Shown here one piece after another: positions 26,541 through 35,786 of a DNA stretch of 64,000 nt. This DNA is from AWTP1-9 sp035703165 (GTDB taxonomy: Bacteria > Bacteroidota > Bacteroidia > Chitinophagales > Chitinophagaceae): positions 62,001 through 126,000 of the forward strand of contig DASSYR010000029.1 of assembly GCA_035703165.1 (NCBI GenBank). Reading direction: 5' to 3'. The stretch's first letter is position 1; each line of letters starts with the position of its first letter. Both the position numbers and the translations under genes were made by a program. The notes beneath the pieces were generated by a model. That model saw only the letters and a list, made by a program, of their open reading frames with translations, ran no database searches and had not been told where the DNA came from.

Positions 26541-26635
26541 CTACGTATCGTTTTCTAGGCCAATGTTAATAATTTTGCCCTTTGCAGGCCTTTATTTTGT
26601 GAAAAATAATGTGCAAAAATCTCTAAAAACTCTCG

Positions 26636-26666
26636 TCTGCAAACTCAAAACTTTCCATTTACTTTG
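26636..26666 (+). promoter_or_regulatory. Candidate promoter for the transketolase gene
   Basis: TCTG at 26636-26639, a 19-base spacer and TTACTTTG at 26659-26666, the same -7 octamer as at 7915. It lies 24 bases before the ATG at 26690. Confidence 0.35.
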
Positions 26667-26689
26667 CGACTATTATTAATCAATTTATA

Positions 26690-27652
26690 ATGGCTTTAAA
26701 AGATATTCGTTCTACAGGCAATAAAGACACGAGGAGTGGATTTGGGGATGGGATAGTAGAAGCGGCAAGAAATAATCCGGACATAGTAGCTTTATCAGCG
26801 GATTTAGCGGGTTCGTTAAAACTCAACAATTTTATTAAAGAATTTCCCGAACGATTTATACAGTGCGGTATTGCCGAGGCGAATATGATTGGTATTGCAG
26901 CCGGATTAACCATTGGCGGCAAAATTCCTTACACAACAACTTTTGCTAATTTTTCTACAGGACGTGTATATGACCAGATTCGCCAAAGCGTGGCCTATTC
27001 TGAAAAGAATGTAAAAATATGTGCTTCGCATGCAGGGTTAACATTAGGTGAAGATGGGGCTACCCACCAGATGCTGGAAGATATAGGGTTAATGAAAATG
27101 TTGCCCGGCATGACGGTAATTGTACCTTGCGATTATAACCAAACAAAATCAGCAACCAAGGCTATTGCTAATTATCAGGGCCCCGTTTACCTGCGATTTG
27201 GACGTCCATCATGGCCCATTTTCACAAACGAGGCTGATTTTAAAATCGGGAAAGTCCAGCAGTTTTCAGAAGGAACAGATGTATCCATTTTTGCCTGCGG
27301 GCATTTGGTTTGGAAAGCGATAGAAGCAGGACGTATCCTGGAAGAAAAAGGATTGAGTGTTGAAGTGATAAATGTGCATACTATTAAACCTTTAGACAAG
27401 GAAGCTATCATAAAATCTATAAGAAAAACAAAATGTGCTGTAACAGCAGAAGAGCATAATATTATTGGTGGCCTGGGCGATACGATTGCGCAGGTTGCAT
27501 CAAAATACTTTCCAATCCCCTTGGAATATGTTGGAACCAATGACACTTTTGGAGAAAGTGGTACACCAGCCCAATTGCTGACCAAATATGGATTGGATAC
27601 ACAGAATATAGTGGATGCAGCTGAGAAAGTTATTTCCAGAAAAGCCCATTAA
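26690..27652 (+). CDS. Transketolase C-terminal subunit (split transketolase)
   Basis: 320 residues covering the pyrimidine-binding and C-terminal domains of transketolase: CGIAEANMIGIAAGL with the catalytic Glu, FSTGRVYDQIRQSVAYS, HAGLTLGEDGATHQ and a C-terminal EEHNIIGGLGD. The thiamine-diphosphate-binding N-terminal half (GDGE...N motif) is not encoded next to it or elsewhere in the window. It must pair with a separately encoded subunit to work in the pentose phosphate pathway. A terminator follows. Confidence 0.92.
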   Translation: MALKDIRSTGNKDTRSGFGDGIVEAARNNPDIVALSADLAGSLKLNNFIKEFPERFIQCGIAEANMIGIAAGLTIGGKIPYTTTFANFSTGRVYDQIRQSVAYSEKNVKICASHAGLTLGEDGATHQMLEDIGLMKMLPGMTVIVPCDYNQTKSATKAIANYQGPVYLRFGRPSWPIFTNEADFKIGKVQQFSEGTDVSIFACGHLVWKAIEAGRILEEKGLSVEVINVHTIKPLDKEAIIKSIRKTKCAVTAEEHNIIGGLGDTIAQVASKYFPIPLEYVGTNDTFGESGTPAQLLTKYGLDTQNIVDAAEKVISRKAH

Positions 27653-27676
27653 TTCTCAAACCCGTTGAAATTTTAG

Positions 27677-27710
27677 AACCGCTTCATAACATAATTTGAA
27701 GCGGTTTTTT
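27677..27710 (+). terminator. Rho-independent terminator
   Basis: AACCGCTTCA and TGAAGCGGTT form a perfect 10-pair stem around a ten-base loop, followed by four more Ts. It ends the transketolase transcript. Confidence 0.9.
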
Positions 27711-27811
27711 GTTAAATAAATATGTTTCCAGGTAGTATTTCAAACCTTGCAAACTTTTTCCAGTCTTATGAACCGGATTCTTTATTTTAGTATTAACCTA
27801 ATACCTGCTTC

Positions 27812-28363
27812 ATGGCTAATTACCAAGACGATAAAGAGCTATTGTTAGAATTCCGTGACCCTGTGTTCAAAGAAAAGGCTTATACCGCCATCATCCGTAA
27901 ATACCAGGAAAGATTATACTGGCATATAAGAAGGATGGTTGTAGAACATGAGGATGCAAACGATATTTTGCAAAATGTATTTATTAAGGTTTGGAAAGGA
28001 CTGGAAAATTTTAGGAAAGACAGCCAACTTTATACCTGGCTGTACCGTATAGCCACCAATGAATGTTTGACTTTTTTGGAACAGCTGAAAAAAAGAACTT
28101 CTGTATCTATTGATAGTGAACAACTTGGCTTAGGCAACAGAATTAAGGCAGATAGCCATTTTGATGCAAATAAATTAGAATGGAAGTTGCAATTAGCAAT
28201 TCAGCAACTTCCTGAAAAACAAAGAATTGTATTCAATTTACGATACTACGACGAAATGCCTTATGAAGAAATGAGTCGGGTGCTGGAAACCAGCGAAGGA
28301 GCCTTGAAAGCCAGCTATTTTCATGCAGCAAAAAAGATTGAAGAATTTATATTAAATAGTTAA
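27812..28363 (+). CDS. ECF-type RNA polymerase sigma factor
   Basis: 183 residues with sigma region 2 (DANDILQNVFIKVWKGLENF and LYTWLYRIATNECL) and region 4 (LPEKQRIVFNLRYYDEMPYEE, helix-turn-helix around residues 145-170). Belongs to the RpoE-like group. It heads a three-gene unit with a membrane repeat protein and a small secreted protein, a layout I recall from many Bacteroidota. The spacing to the next gene is 34 bases. Confidence 0.95.
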   Translation: MANYQDDKELLLEFRDPVFKEKAYTAIIRKYQERLYWHIRRMVVEHEDANDILQNVFIKVWKGLENFRKDSQLYTWLYRIATNECLTFLEQLKKRTSVSIDSEQLGLGNRIKADSHFDANKLEWKLQLAIQQLPEKQRIVFNLRYYDEMPYEEMSRVLETSEGALKASYFHAAKKIEEFILNS

Positions 28364-28397
28364 ACTTTTAACATTTTGATTAGTCTCAATAGGTGAA

Positions 28398-29174
28398 ATG
28401 TCAGGAAATGCTGAAATATTAAACGAATTAAAGGAAATCAGTCCCTTGCTAAGTCAGATGGATAAGGTAAATCCTTATATAGTTCCGTCTGGTTATTTTG
28501 AGGAGTTGGAAAACACATTTTTGTCTCAATTACCAGTGGATGATAAATTGTCTATCGTACAGGATATAACCATTCCAAATCCGATGCAAGTACCGGAAGG
28601 GTATTTTGATTTGTTAGCGGATTCAATTTTACACAGAATAAAAGCAGGGCAAAACGAAGAAACTCCATCAGGGGAATTAAAAAATATTTCGTCTTTGCTG
28701 CACACAATAGATAGAACAAATGTGTTTAGCGTGCCGGAAGGGTATTTTGATAACCTGGCTAATGAAATACTAACAAAAACCGTATCAAAAGAAGCAAAAA
28801 TTATATCTTTTAAAGGAACAAAAACCACAAAGTGGTTACGGTATGCAGCAGCAGCAATGGTTGTGGGTGTTATTGGGCTATTAGCTACTTTCCTGATCAC
28901 CAGAAAGGAGCAAAATGTAAAGGGATTTGATGCAACAGTAAAAACAGGTATTCTTTATTTTAAACAAAACAAATTTGATGAAGAATTGAATAAAACTTCG
29001 GATGAAGCTATTGCGAATTACTTGCAGAAGAACCTTGATGATGCCGATGCTTTACAAATGATTGCTAATTTGGATTATAGCCAACTACCAAATGAAGAAG
29101 AGTTGTTTAGCAACGAGACTTTAATTGATGAATTGGTAAACGAATTAGAAAATAAAACCTCAAACAATAATTAA
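28398..29174 (+). CDS. Membrane anti-sigma-like protein with VPxGYF repeats
   Basis: 258 residues. The N-terminal cytoplasmic part contains three copies of a V-P-[SE]-G-Y-F-[DE] motif at about residues 29-35, 65-71 and 112-118; a longer ~36-residue unit (ELKEISPLL... and ELKNISSLL...) is duplicated at 10-45 and 93-127. One membrane segment lies at about 146-167, then an acidic C-terminal domain (DADALQMIANLDYS). Position after the sigma gene fits a membrane-bound sigma regulator. It lacks a zinc anti-sigma motif, so the repeats may be the sigma-binding units; that is inference. Confidence 0.75.
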   Translation: MSGNAEILNELKEISPLLSQMDKVNPYIVPSGYFEELENTFLSQLPVDDKLSIVQDITIPNPMQVPEGYFDLLADSILHRIKAGQNEETPSGELKNISSLLHTIDRTNVFSVPEGYFDNLANEILTKTVSKEAKIISFKGTKTTKWLRYAAAAMVVGVIGLLATFLITRKEQNVKGFDATVKTGILYFKQNKFDEELNKTSDEAIANYLQKNLDDADALQMIANLDYSQLPNEEELFSNETLIDELVNELENKTSNNN

Positions 29175-29189
29175 TAATTGAGAAATAAT

Positions 29190-29597
29190 ATGAAAAAATA
29201 TTTACTTATAACGTTATTTCTTTTATCTGGATTACCTTGGGTGAGGGCACAAGAGAACCCGGAAGAAAATACAAAAATCGAAGCATTGAAAATAGCTTTC
29301 ATCAGCAAAAAGCTGGAATTGAGCCCCGAAGAAGCTCAGAAGTTTTGGCCCGTTTATAATCAATACTTTAAGGAAATAAGACAGCTTTTAAAAGACAGGA
29401 AGGGAGAGGTTGACATTATTGAAGAAGAGCAGAAAATCATAGATGTTCGCAAAAAATACCGGGATGAATTTACCAAAGTAATTGGTCAGCCCCGAATGAA
29501 TAAACTTTTTACTGCAGAGAGGGATTTTAGAAGAATTTTAATAAACCGTATTAAAAATCACCCTCAGCAAAGGCCGGGCTTACCTAGGAGAGGCTAA
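29190..29597 (+). CDS. Small secreted helical protein, Spy/CpxP-like
   Basis: 135 residues from the ATG at 29190, with a signal peptide ending RAQ (leader KKYLLITLFLLSGLPWVRAQ). The mature part is an amphipathic helix protein: LELSPEEAQKFWPVYNQY, a Lys/Glu-rich middle and LFTAERDFRR. The ELSPEEA-x-KFWP stretch matches a periplasmic protein type often encoded after sigma/anti-sigma genes, somewhat like Spy/CpxP stress proteins. Likely the envelope output or feedback element of the operon. Confidence 0.72.
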   Translation: MKKYLLITLFLLSGLPWVRAQENPEENTKIEALKIAFISKKLELSPEEAQKFWPVYNQYFKEIRQLLKDRKGEVDIIEEEQKIIDVRKKYRDEFTKVIGQPRMNKLFTAERDFRRILINRIKNHPQQRPGLPRRG

Positions 29598-29612
29598 AAA
29601 AGGTGTGAAATT

Positions 29613-29645
29613 TTTGGAAAAGCGAAAAAGGTTTCATTAGCTTTG
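29613..29645 (+). promoter_or_regulatory. Strong orphan promoter
   Basis: TTTG (29613-29616), 21 bases, then TAGCTTTG (29638-29645), a perfect TAnnTTTG box. It points into a gap that contains no protein gene on the plus strand, directly before the hairpin at 29676-29699. Confidence 0.5.
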
Positions 29646-29705
29646 CACCATAGGTGTTTTTCATAGGTTAGCAACGGCCGACTCTTTTCAGGGTTGGCCT
29701 ACTTA
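29646..29705 (+). ncRNA. Candidate small RNA with a 9-bp hairpin
   Basis: Downstream of the orphan promoter, GGCCGACTC (29676-29684) and GGGTTGGCC (29691-29699) form a nine-pair stem with two G-U pairs and loop TTTTCA; a smaller CACC-ATA-GGTG hairpin lies at the start. There is no T-run after the stem, so an ordinary terminator is less likely. No known RNA family is recognised. It could be a small RNA, or antisense to the convergent gene at 29725, or a terminator-like structure for the sigma operon. Confidence 0.35.
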
Positions 29706-29724
29706 TTTAATGGAGGTGTATGCT

Positions 29725-30468
29725 TTAAAAGCTGAAAATGGGGGTTTTAATATCGTGATAAAACAAAAAGGTCCAGCCTTCACTTTTTCCCTGTTGCCAC
29801 CATAATTGTCGTAATTCCATACTTTTTTTCCCATCAAAATCGTACTTGGCAACAAATTTTGTTTTCATTTGAATGAATTGAGGTGCCACATCACCTCCAA
29901 AAAAAGCTTTTGTATTTCCTTCCTCAATCCAAAACACTTGATGAAAAGGGCTATGAGCTCCCGTTAATTCATACCGGATATAATTATCAATAAGCCCATT
30001 ATTATTAATCAAAACAACATTGTCTGAGTTTTTTAGTATAACAAATTCATCGGTTGAAAAAGAAGGGCTCCCTTTTTCTAAGCCAAAAGCAAGCTCTTTT
30101 TCATTTATATAATAAGTAGCATTTGGAAAACTAAACACACGTTGTCCTGTTATTTTATCTACTCTACTAATTCCGCCGGCGTGGTCTTTATGCAGATGAG
30201 ATAATAATACTTTGGTTACTTCCATGGGGTTAATACCTTCTTTTACCAAATTGTTGTGTATTTGTAAGGTATTGTCAGTATAGGAAAACCCCAAACCGGT
30301 ATCAATAACAATAATGTCTTTTGAGCTGATAATGGCAAAGGGTTGAATTTCTACTAACAGAGAGCCTTTTGTTCTTTGCTGTAAATCATCAGTATCTTTA
30401 TTAAAAGGAACAAATTGTTTTGATTTATCAACTGTAAATGCTCCTTCGGAAAGGGGAATAATTTTCAT
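29725..30468 (-). CDS. MBL-fold metallo-hydrolase
   Basis: 247 residues of the metallo-beta-lactamase fold. The metal motif is SHLHKDHAGG, with further ligands in LTGAHSPFHQ (His) and GGDVAP (Asp). The arrangement is like N-acyl-homoserine-lactonase/quorum-quenching-type or general MBL hydrolases, but the substrate is not readable. It is transcribed from the minus strand just after the YciI-like gene (17-base gap), likely one transcript. Confidence 0.88.
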   Translation of the reverse strand: MKIIPLSEGAFTVDKSKQFVPFNKDTDDLQQRTKGSLLVEIQPFAIISSKDIIVIDTGLGFSYTDNTLQIHNNLVKEGINPMEVTKVLLSHLHKDHAGGISRVDKITGQRVFSFPNATYYINEKELAFGLEKGSPSFSTDEFVILKNSDNVVLINNNGLIDNYIRYELTGAHSPFHQVFWIEEGNTKAFFGGDVAPQFIQMKTKFVAKYDFDGKKSMELRQLWWQQGKSEGWTFLFYHDIKTPIFSF

Positions 30469-30485
30469 TGGAATACTTAATGCTT

Positions 30486-30782
30486 TTAATTCATCATCAG
30501 CCTGGGTACCCCTATCATGGAATCGAAAATGAAAAGTTCTTCAATTTCATAAGTTATCATATCGTGTATAGGAAAGTTTTCGATAAAATCTTTTACAGAA
30601 TCTTCCGTTTGGGCATTAAATACCACCCAGCCCTTACTTCTTTCTGCATTTACACCATAGGTAAGAATTACATCATCATCCATTAACTTGTTGATATACT
30701 TGCGGTGTTCGGGCAAAATCTTCCAAAACGAAAGATCGAGTACTTCAGGTAAATAGAATGTTACAATAAATTTCTTCATCAC
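30486..30782 (-). CDS. YciI-like small protein
   Basis: 98 residues with the alpha-beta ferredoxin-like pattern of YCII-related proteins: a MKKFIVTFYLP first strand, HRKYINKLMDDDVILTYG helix and strand, and a FIENFPIHDMITYEIEE end. The His of HRKYI corresponds in position to the family's conserved histidine. Function is unknown. Upstream of the MBL hydrolase gene in the same direction. Confidence 0.72.
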   Translation of the reverse strand: MMKKFIVTFYLPEVLDLSFWKILPEHRKYINKLMDDDVILTYGVNAERSKGWVVFNAQTEDSVKDFIENFPIHDMITYEIEELFIFDSMIGVPRLMMN

Positions 30783-30834
30783 TTAACTCCTTTTCGGAAT
30801 AAAGATAGAAAAATCATATTAAATGAAACCACCT

Positions 30835-32181
30835 TTAACGAAGCACCATTTGCCTGTCAGCATCAAGCCTTAATAAAATAAAGATTAAAGTAGTGAAAGT
30901 CAGCAGAGAAGAGCCTCCATAACTTAATAAAGGGAGAGGAATGCCTATTACGGGTGCTAATCCTACAGTCATACAAATATTAATCATTACATGAAAGAAA
31001 ATAATACTGGCAACGCTATAAGCATAAACCCTGGAAAAAGTGCTTCGCTGTCGTTCGGCTATTTTTACAATACGCATCAGCAAAAGAAAATACAATCCGA
31101 TTAATAAAGTGCTTCCCCAAAAACCAAAGCTTTCGGCCCAAGCGGTAAAAATGAAATCGGTATGTTGTGCGGGAACAAAATCCCCCTGCGTTTGCAAGCC
31201 TTTTAAAAATCCCTTGCCCATAAAACCGCCGGACCCTATTGCAATTTTTGATTGCTTAACGTTATAATCCCCCTTGTCTTTTTGCTTTCCTTTTTCTTTT
31301 TCCTGCAACTCCTTTAGTTCAATAGCATTTTTGGGGATAAAGTCTTTTCCAATCGCAGTGTAAATGCGTTTTACCTGATAGGGCTTCATTACGGAATCAA
31401 ATACATAGGGAACAGCAAAACGCTGTATGGCCACGGCAACTGCCCAAATACCAATTACTGTAATTGTTAGGGAACGATACCGTTTATAGCGGGTTCGCAA
31501 TAAATAAATTATTACAATTGCAATTGCTGAAAGTATAATTGCCAGCATGTTTTTTTCAACCAGCAAAGTAGATATCACCAATATTATCAGCGAAAAGCCA
31601 AGTACGAGATACCAGGAGGGCAAACCTTCTCTGTACATGGCAATAAAAAAAGCAAAATATACGAGAGCAAGACCTGTTTCGTTTTGCAAAATGGAAATAA
31701 ATGCAGGAGCCAGGGTAATGGCAAATGCGATAAATTGAAACCGGGTTTTAGTAAAATCTGTTTCCGATCGGCTTAAGTATTTAGCAAGTGCCAACGCAGT
31801 AAAAATTTTACAAAGTTCGGCCGGTTGCAGATTAAAATTGTGACCCAGGCTAATCCACGAACGAGACCCACTTATGTTTTTGCCAATAACAAAAGTAAAG
31901 AGCATTAGCAGAATACCTATCAGGTACATAATGTTAGAAGTGGCTGTAAAAAACTTGCTATCCGTTAATAAAATAAAGATGCCAACAAATGCACAAAAGC
32001 CAGCAAATAAGAGCTGCTTGGAGTAATTTTTTTTAAGACCCAGTATGGCTTTCATTACATTCTCATTAGGACGGTATTCAACACTAAAAATAGCAATCCA
32101 GCCAATAACCAGTAATAGAATGTACAACCATATTAATGTTGTATCAAACCCCCTTGGTATTCCGGTTTTTTTTACGTTCAC
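30835..32181 (-). CDS. rodA: Rod-shape peptidoglycan polymerase RodA
   Basis: 448 residues with about ten membrane segments, SEDS family. Visible family marks include GSRSWISLGHNFNLQPAE, QNETGLALVYF and GIPLPLLSYGGSSLL near the C-terminus. RodA is the glycosyltransferase that polymerises lipid II with PBP2. It is the last gene of the mre operon: its start lies one base after the mrdA stop region (mrdA ends at 32183). No terminator is evident directly after it. Confidence 0.96.
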   Translation of the reverse strand: MNVKKTGIPRGFDTTLIWLYILLLVIGWIAIFSVEYRPNENVMKAILGLKKNYSKQLLFAGFCAFVGIFILLTDSKFFTATSNIMYLIGILLMLFTFVIGKNISGSRSWISLGHNFNLQPAELCKIFTALALAKYLSRSETDFTKTRFQFIAFAITLAPAFISILQNETGLALVYFAFFIAMYREGLPSWYLVLGFSLIILVISTLLVEKNMLAIILSAIAIVIIYLLRTRYKRYRSLTITVIGIWAVAVAIQRFAVPYVFDSVMKPYQVKRIYTAIGKDFIPKNAIELKELQEKEKGKQKDKGDYNVKQSKIAIGSGGFMGKGFLKGLQTQGDFVPAQHTDFIFTAWAESFGFWGSTLLIGLYFLLLMRIVKIAERQRSTFSRVYAYSVASIIFFHVMINICMTVGLAPVIGIPLPLLSYGGSSLLTFTTLIFILLRLDADRQMVLR

Positions 32182-32182
32182 G

Positions 32183-34225
32183 TTAGTTATTAGTTGAATC
32201 TTTAATTAGTTCAGTTTTCTTTTTATTGTTTGGCAGCAAAACTTCCGGTTTTGTTTTTTGAGAAGGCTTGCTGCGGTTTTTATTGTTTTGTGTTTCTTTA
32301 TTTTCTTTTACTTCCAGTTCGCTGTCTATTCCTAAAGAATCCTGATTAATCATTTCTTTATAAATGCGGGGAGGAATTAAATTTAGATTTTCAACTCTTT
32401 CCTTCAATGCCTTCCTTTCCGGTCCTTCAATAGAATCTTTTAGATATTGTTCAATCATTAAGCTGGCAATAGGTGCAGCAGAACTGGCTCCAAATCCGGC
32501 ATTTTCACACATAACTGCTATGGCAATTTTAGGATTTTCTCTGGGGGCAAACGCTGCAAAAAAAGCATGATCTTTTTGTTTTACTCCTTTGTATGAATTT
32601 TCTACCGTACCTGTTTTACCACAAACGATAATACCGGGAACTTTGGAAGCTGCAGCAGTTCCGGATTCCATTACTTGTTGCATACCATCATGCACAACCT
32701 CGTAAACCTCATCTGGAATTTTTACTGCATATTGCTTTTGCCTGTAAGGATCCAGCAAACCAAACGCGTCGCCCCCTTGTATTGAGTCAATAATATGCGG
32801 GGTATAATAAAAACCTTTATTGGCAATAATAGCTATGGCATTGGCTAGCTGTATTAAAGTGGCATTTACTTCGCCCTGACCAATAGCAAGCGAAACTATA
32901 GTACAGGAGTTCCATCCGTTTTTGCCAAAAATTTTTGGATCGTTGTAATAATTAGCGGTTGGTATTAAACCTCTTTTCTCATACGGAATATCCACGCCCA
33001 ATCTCCTTCCCATACCAAATGAGTTCATATATTTTGCCCAGTTATTCATAGCACTGTCAATAGTGGGAAACTGGTTGTTATCAATTGTTCTGCGGAAAAC
33101 GGTGGCAAAATAAGCATTGCAGGAGTGGGAAATAGCTTCCCGCAAACTAAACGTACCTACTGCGTGACAGCCCATTTTTCTTCCACAGCCATAATAGCCA
33201 CCCGAACAGGTAACCGTGGTGCCGGGAGATATTACACCTTCGTGAAGGCCAATAAGACCTACTAAAGTTTTAAACGTTGATCCGGGAGAATAATAAGCAT
33301 TTACTGCACGATTAAGCAATGGTAATGCGGGATCCCGATACAGTTCGTTGAAATGATTTCGTCTTTCAGATCCGGTTAGTAAATTAGGATTATAAGTTGG
33401 GGCGCTTACCATTGCTAAAATACCTCCTGTTTTCGGGTCAATGGCCACAATAGCGCCAACTTTATTAGCCATCAGTTTTTCACCTAGTTCTTGTAAGGAG
33501 ATATCAATAGCAGAATATAAATGTTTTCCCGCAATAGCAGCGGTATCAAACGCTCCGTTTTCGTAAGGACCTTTTGGACGGTTGAGGTTATCCTTTAAAA
33601 TGTACTGAACACCTCGTTCTCCCATTAACACTTTTTCATAAGTTCGTTCCAAACCCGTCATTCCTGTGTAATCGCCTAACTGATATCCATCTTCGGCATG
33701 ACTTTTTAAGAAAGCTGAATCCACTTCGCCTAAATAACCTAAAATATTAGCAGCGGCAGCATAAGGGTAAAGTCGTACTTGTCTTTCCTGCAGGAAAAAT
33801 CCCGGTTGAAACTTATAAAGGTTTTCACTGATTTTGGCATATTTATCAGGAGGCAGCAAAGGTGAAAAAACAGAGGGGCGGTTGCGTGTGTTTTTAATGA
33901 TGGCCGTAATTATTCTTTCTTTAAACTCAATAGTGTCAATACCCAAAATGCGGCAGAGAGAAAAAGTATCGGCCCCTTTTACCAGCGATGGAGTTACCAT
34001 TAAATCGTACATGGTAGTATTATCAAGAATAGCTTTCCCCTTTCTATCGAAAATAATACCACGGCTTGGGTGAATAATTTTGCGAAGGATAGCATTTTCT
34101 TGTGCCAGCTGGCGATATTTTCCGGAAAAAATTTGTAAGTGTACCAGCCGTATTAATATAATTATAAAGGCTATTGAAAAAATTAGCCGGATAACGTTTT
34201 TTCGAGATTGATTAAACACGGACAT
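32183..34225 (-). CDS. mrdA: Penicillin-binding protein 2
   Basis: 680 residues from the ATG at 34225 (frame open to 34285, but MSVFNQSRKN directly before the membrane anchor fits the family). One N-terminal membrane segment, the dimerisation domain, then the transpeptidase domain with STFK (Ser316 and Lys319), SHSCNA (SxN) and CGKTGTVEN. It cross-links peptidoglycan for elongation with RodA. The C-terminal tail is Lys/Asn-rich and specific to this lineage. Confidence 0.96.
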   Translation of the reverse strand: MSVFNQSRKNVIRLIFSIAFIIILIRLVHLQIFSGKYRQLAQENAILRKIIHPSRGIIFDRKGKAILDNTTMYDLMVTPSLVKGADTFSLCRILGIDTIEFKERIITAIIKNTRNRPSVFSPLLPPDKYAKISENLYKFQPGFFLQERQVRLYPYAAAANILGYLGEVDSAFLKSHAEDGYQLGDYTGMTGLERTYEKVLMGERGVQYILKDNLNRPKGPYENGAFDTAAIAGKHLYSAIDISLQELGEKLMANKVGAIVAIDPKTGGILAMVSAPTYNPNLLTGSERRNHFNELYRDPALPLLNRAVNAYYSPGSTFKTLVGLIGLHEGVISPGTTVTCSGGYYGCGRKMGCHAVGTFSLREAISHSCNAYFATVFRRTIDNNQFPTIDSAMNNWAKYMNSFGMGRRLGVDIPYEKRGLIPTANYYNDPKIFGKNGWNSCTIVSLAIGQGEVNATLIQLANAIAIIANKGFYYTPHIIDSIQGGDAFGLLDPYRQKQYAVKIPDEVYEVVHDGMQQVMESGTAAASKVPGIIVCGKTGTVENSYKGVKQKDHAFFAAFAPRENPKIAIAVMCENAGFGASSAAPIASLMIEQYLKDSIEGPERKALKERVENLNLIPPRIYKEMINQDSLGIDSELEVKENKETQNNKNRSKPSQKTKPEVLLPNNKKKTELIKDSTNN

Positions 34226-34303
34226 TGGTAAAGGGGTGGGAGTTTTTGTAAGTTCAAAGTTAATTAGTGTTTTTTCATTTACCAATCAAATATTGGTTAA
34301 ATA

Positions 34304-34834
34304 TCAGGTATTTGTTATAAACTTTTGTTTACGGCTAAATAGCATTTCTACAATAATTATTAACAATAAACTTACCAGGGAGGATGTTAATGTTTTGACT
34401 AATAAGTACCAAACATTGCTGAATTGCCATGCTTCCAATATAAATAAAGACCCATGGTGAATGAAAGTGAGTAGTATAACATAGGTAGCATAGGGGGCCG
34501 GCCCTAAACTTTTGACAGAGGGCTCCCTATAATTCATTTCACCACCTTTTTGCGGAATAAGAATATTTATCAGAAATGGCCGCAAATAAGCAATAAGTAC
34601 GCAAGGCGCTGCATGTAATCCGGGGGTGTGTGTAAAGGCATCCAGCGTAAAACCTGTTATAAATCCAAAAATCATTAATCCAATACGGGAGAAAGAAAAG
34701 GGTAGCCACAGAATAAATAAAAAATATAAATAAGGATTAATAGAATAATGCAAAGCTGGTATTTGATTAAGTACAAGTACCTGAACAAGTATGAATACAA
34801 ATAAACGGATGATATTTCTTAATAAATCACTCAT
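34304..34834 (-). CDS. mreD: Rod-shape protein MreD
   Basis: 176 residues with about five or six membrane segments, beginning MSDLLRNIIRLFVFILVQVL. This size and the FITGFTLDAFTHTPGLHAAPC stretch match Bacteroidota MreD. It links MreC to the elongation complex. Its start overlaps the end of mreC by eight bases, so the two are translationally coupled. Confidence 0.93.
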   Translation of the reverse strand: MSDLLRNIIRLFVFILVQVLVLNQIPALHYSINPYLYFLFILWLPFSFSRIGLMIFGFITGFTLDAFTHTPGLHAAPCVLIAYLRPFLINILIPQKGGEMNYREPSVKSLGPAPYATYVILLTFIHHGSLFILEAWQFSNVWYLLVKTLTSSLVSLLLIIIVEMLFSRKQKFITNT

Positions 34835-35681
34835 TTTTATTTTTTACTCTTTCTTCTAATTCTTTTTGTTCGCTTTTTTGCAAATTGTCAATTACCCATA
34901 CTGTTTGAAGACTTCTGAAATCTGTAGCTGTTTTTATTTTTAGTAGATAATTATTAGTACTTTTTTCCAGAATTATTTGTGCTATTGTTCCTGCAAAAAG
35001 ATTGGGTGGAAATTTATCAGAATACTGACTTGTAACGATGGTATCTCCTTTTTGAAGGGAAACACTTTTTGGAATATCTTTTAAAGTAAGAATATCAGGA
35101 TCTTTACCATCCCATTCCAGTTTTCCTGTTTCTCCTGTTTTTTTAATTTTAATACTTGTGTTGCTTTGTAAATGCAACAAGCTCATGACAATACAAAAAT
35201 TATTACTTACATCCACCACCACACCAACTATGCCATTAGGACCATATACACCCATGTCTTTTTTAACGCCCTGAGCAGAGCCACGATGTAATGTTATAAA
35301 ATTATTAGGGAGATTAGTGGAGTTATATACTACTTCAGCTGGTAAAAATATATATTTTCTCAGGGTGTTTGATGTATCAAAAGAAAGTTGGCTAAGATGG
35401 GTTTGAGATGTTGTATCAGGAGATGAAAAATTTTCTTTTAATAAATTAAGGAGGCGACTATTTTCATTTTTCAATCGTTCATTTTCTTTTTTTAAATAAA
35501 AATAATCTTCTAATTTATTATACTGGGTATATACGGAGCCGGATAATTCATTGGCCACATTTAGAAAAGGACTTTGGTGGAATTTGTTATAACTGATCAG
35601 GAAATAAATACACACTACTTCCAGAAAAATAAAGAAGAGAAGATTGGAATACTGACTAATAAAGTGAAAAATATTTCGCAA
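34827..35681 (-). CDS. mreC: Rod-shape protein MreC
   Basis: 284 residues: an N-terminal membrane anchor (about 12-32), a coiled coil (about 60-85, LKKENERLKNENSRLL), then the MreC beta domains with HRGSAQGVKKDMGVYGPNGIVG and a KGDTIVTSQYSDKFPPNL stretch. It organises PBP2 and RodA from the periplasm. Second gene of the operon, 105 bases after mreB. Confidence 0.95.
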   Translation of the reverse strand: MRNIFHFISQYSNLLFFIFLEVVCIYFLISYNKFHQSPFLNVANELSGSVYTQYNKLEDYFYLKKENERLKNENSRLLNLLKENFSSPDTTSQTHLSQLSFDTSNTLRKYIFLPAEVVYNSTNLPNNFITLHRGSAQGVKKDMGVYGPNGIVGVVVDVSNNFCIVMSLLHLQSNTSIKIKKTGETGKLEWDGKDPDILTLKDIPKSVSLQKGDTIVTSQYSDKFPPNLFAGTIAQIILEKSTNNYLLKIKTATDFRSLQTVWVIDNLQKSEQKELEERVKNKNE

Positions 35682-35786
35682 TGGCCAAATTTGAAAGTTA
35701 AGGATATGGTATAAAGATTCAGGGCAAAGTGTTTTGTTTAGCCAACATATCGAATTATTAAATCATACACGACGCTTATTCATTTT

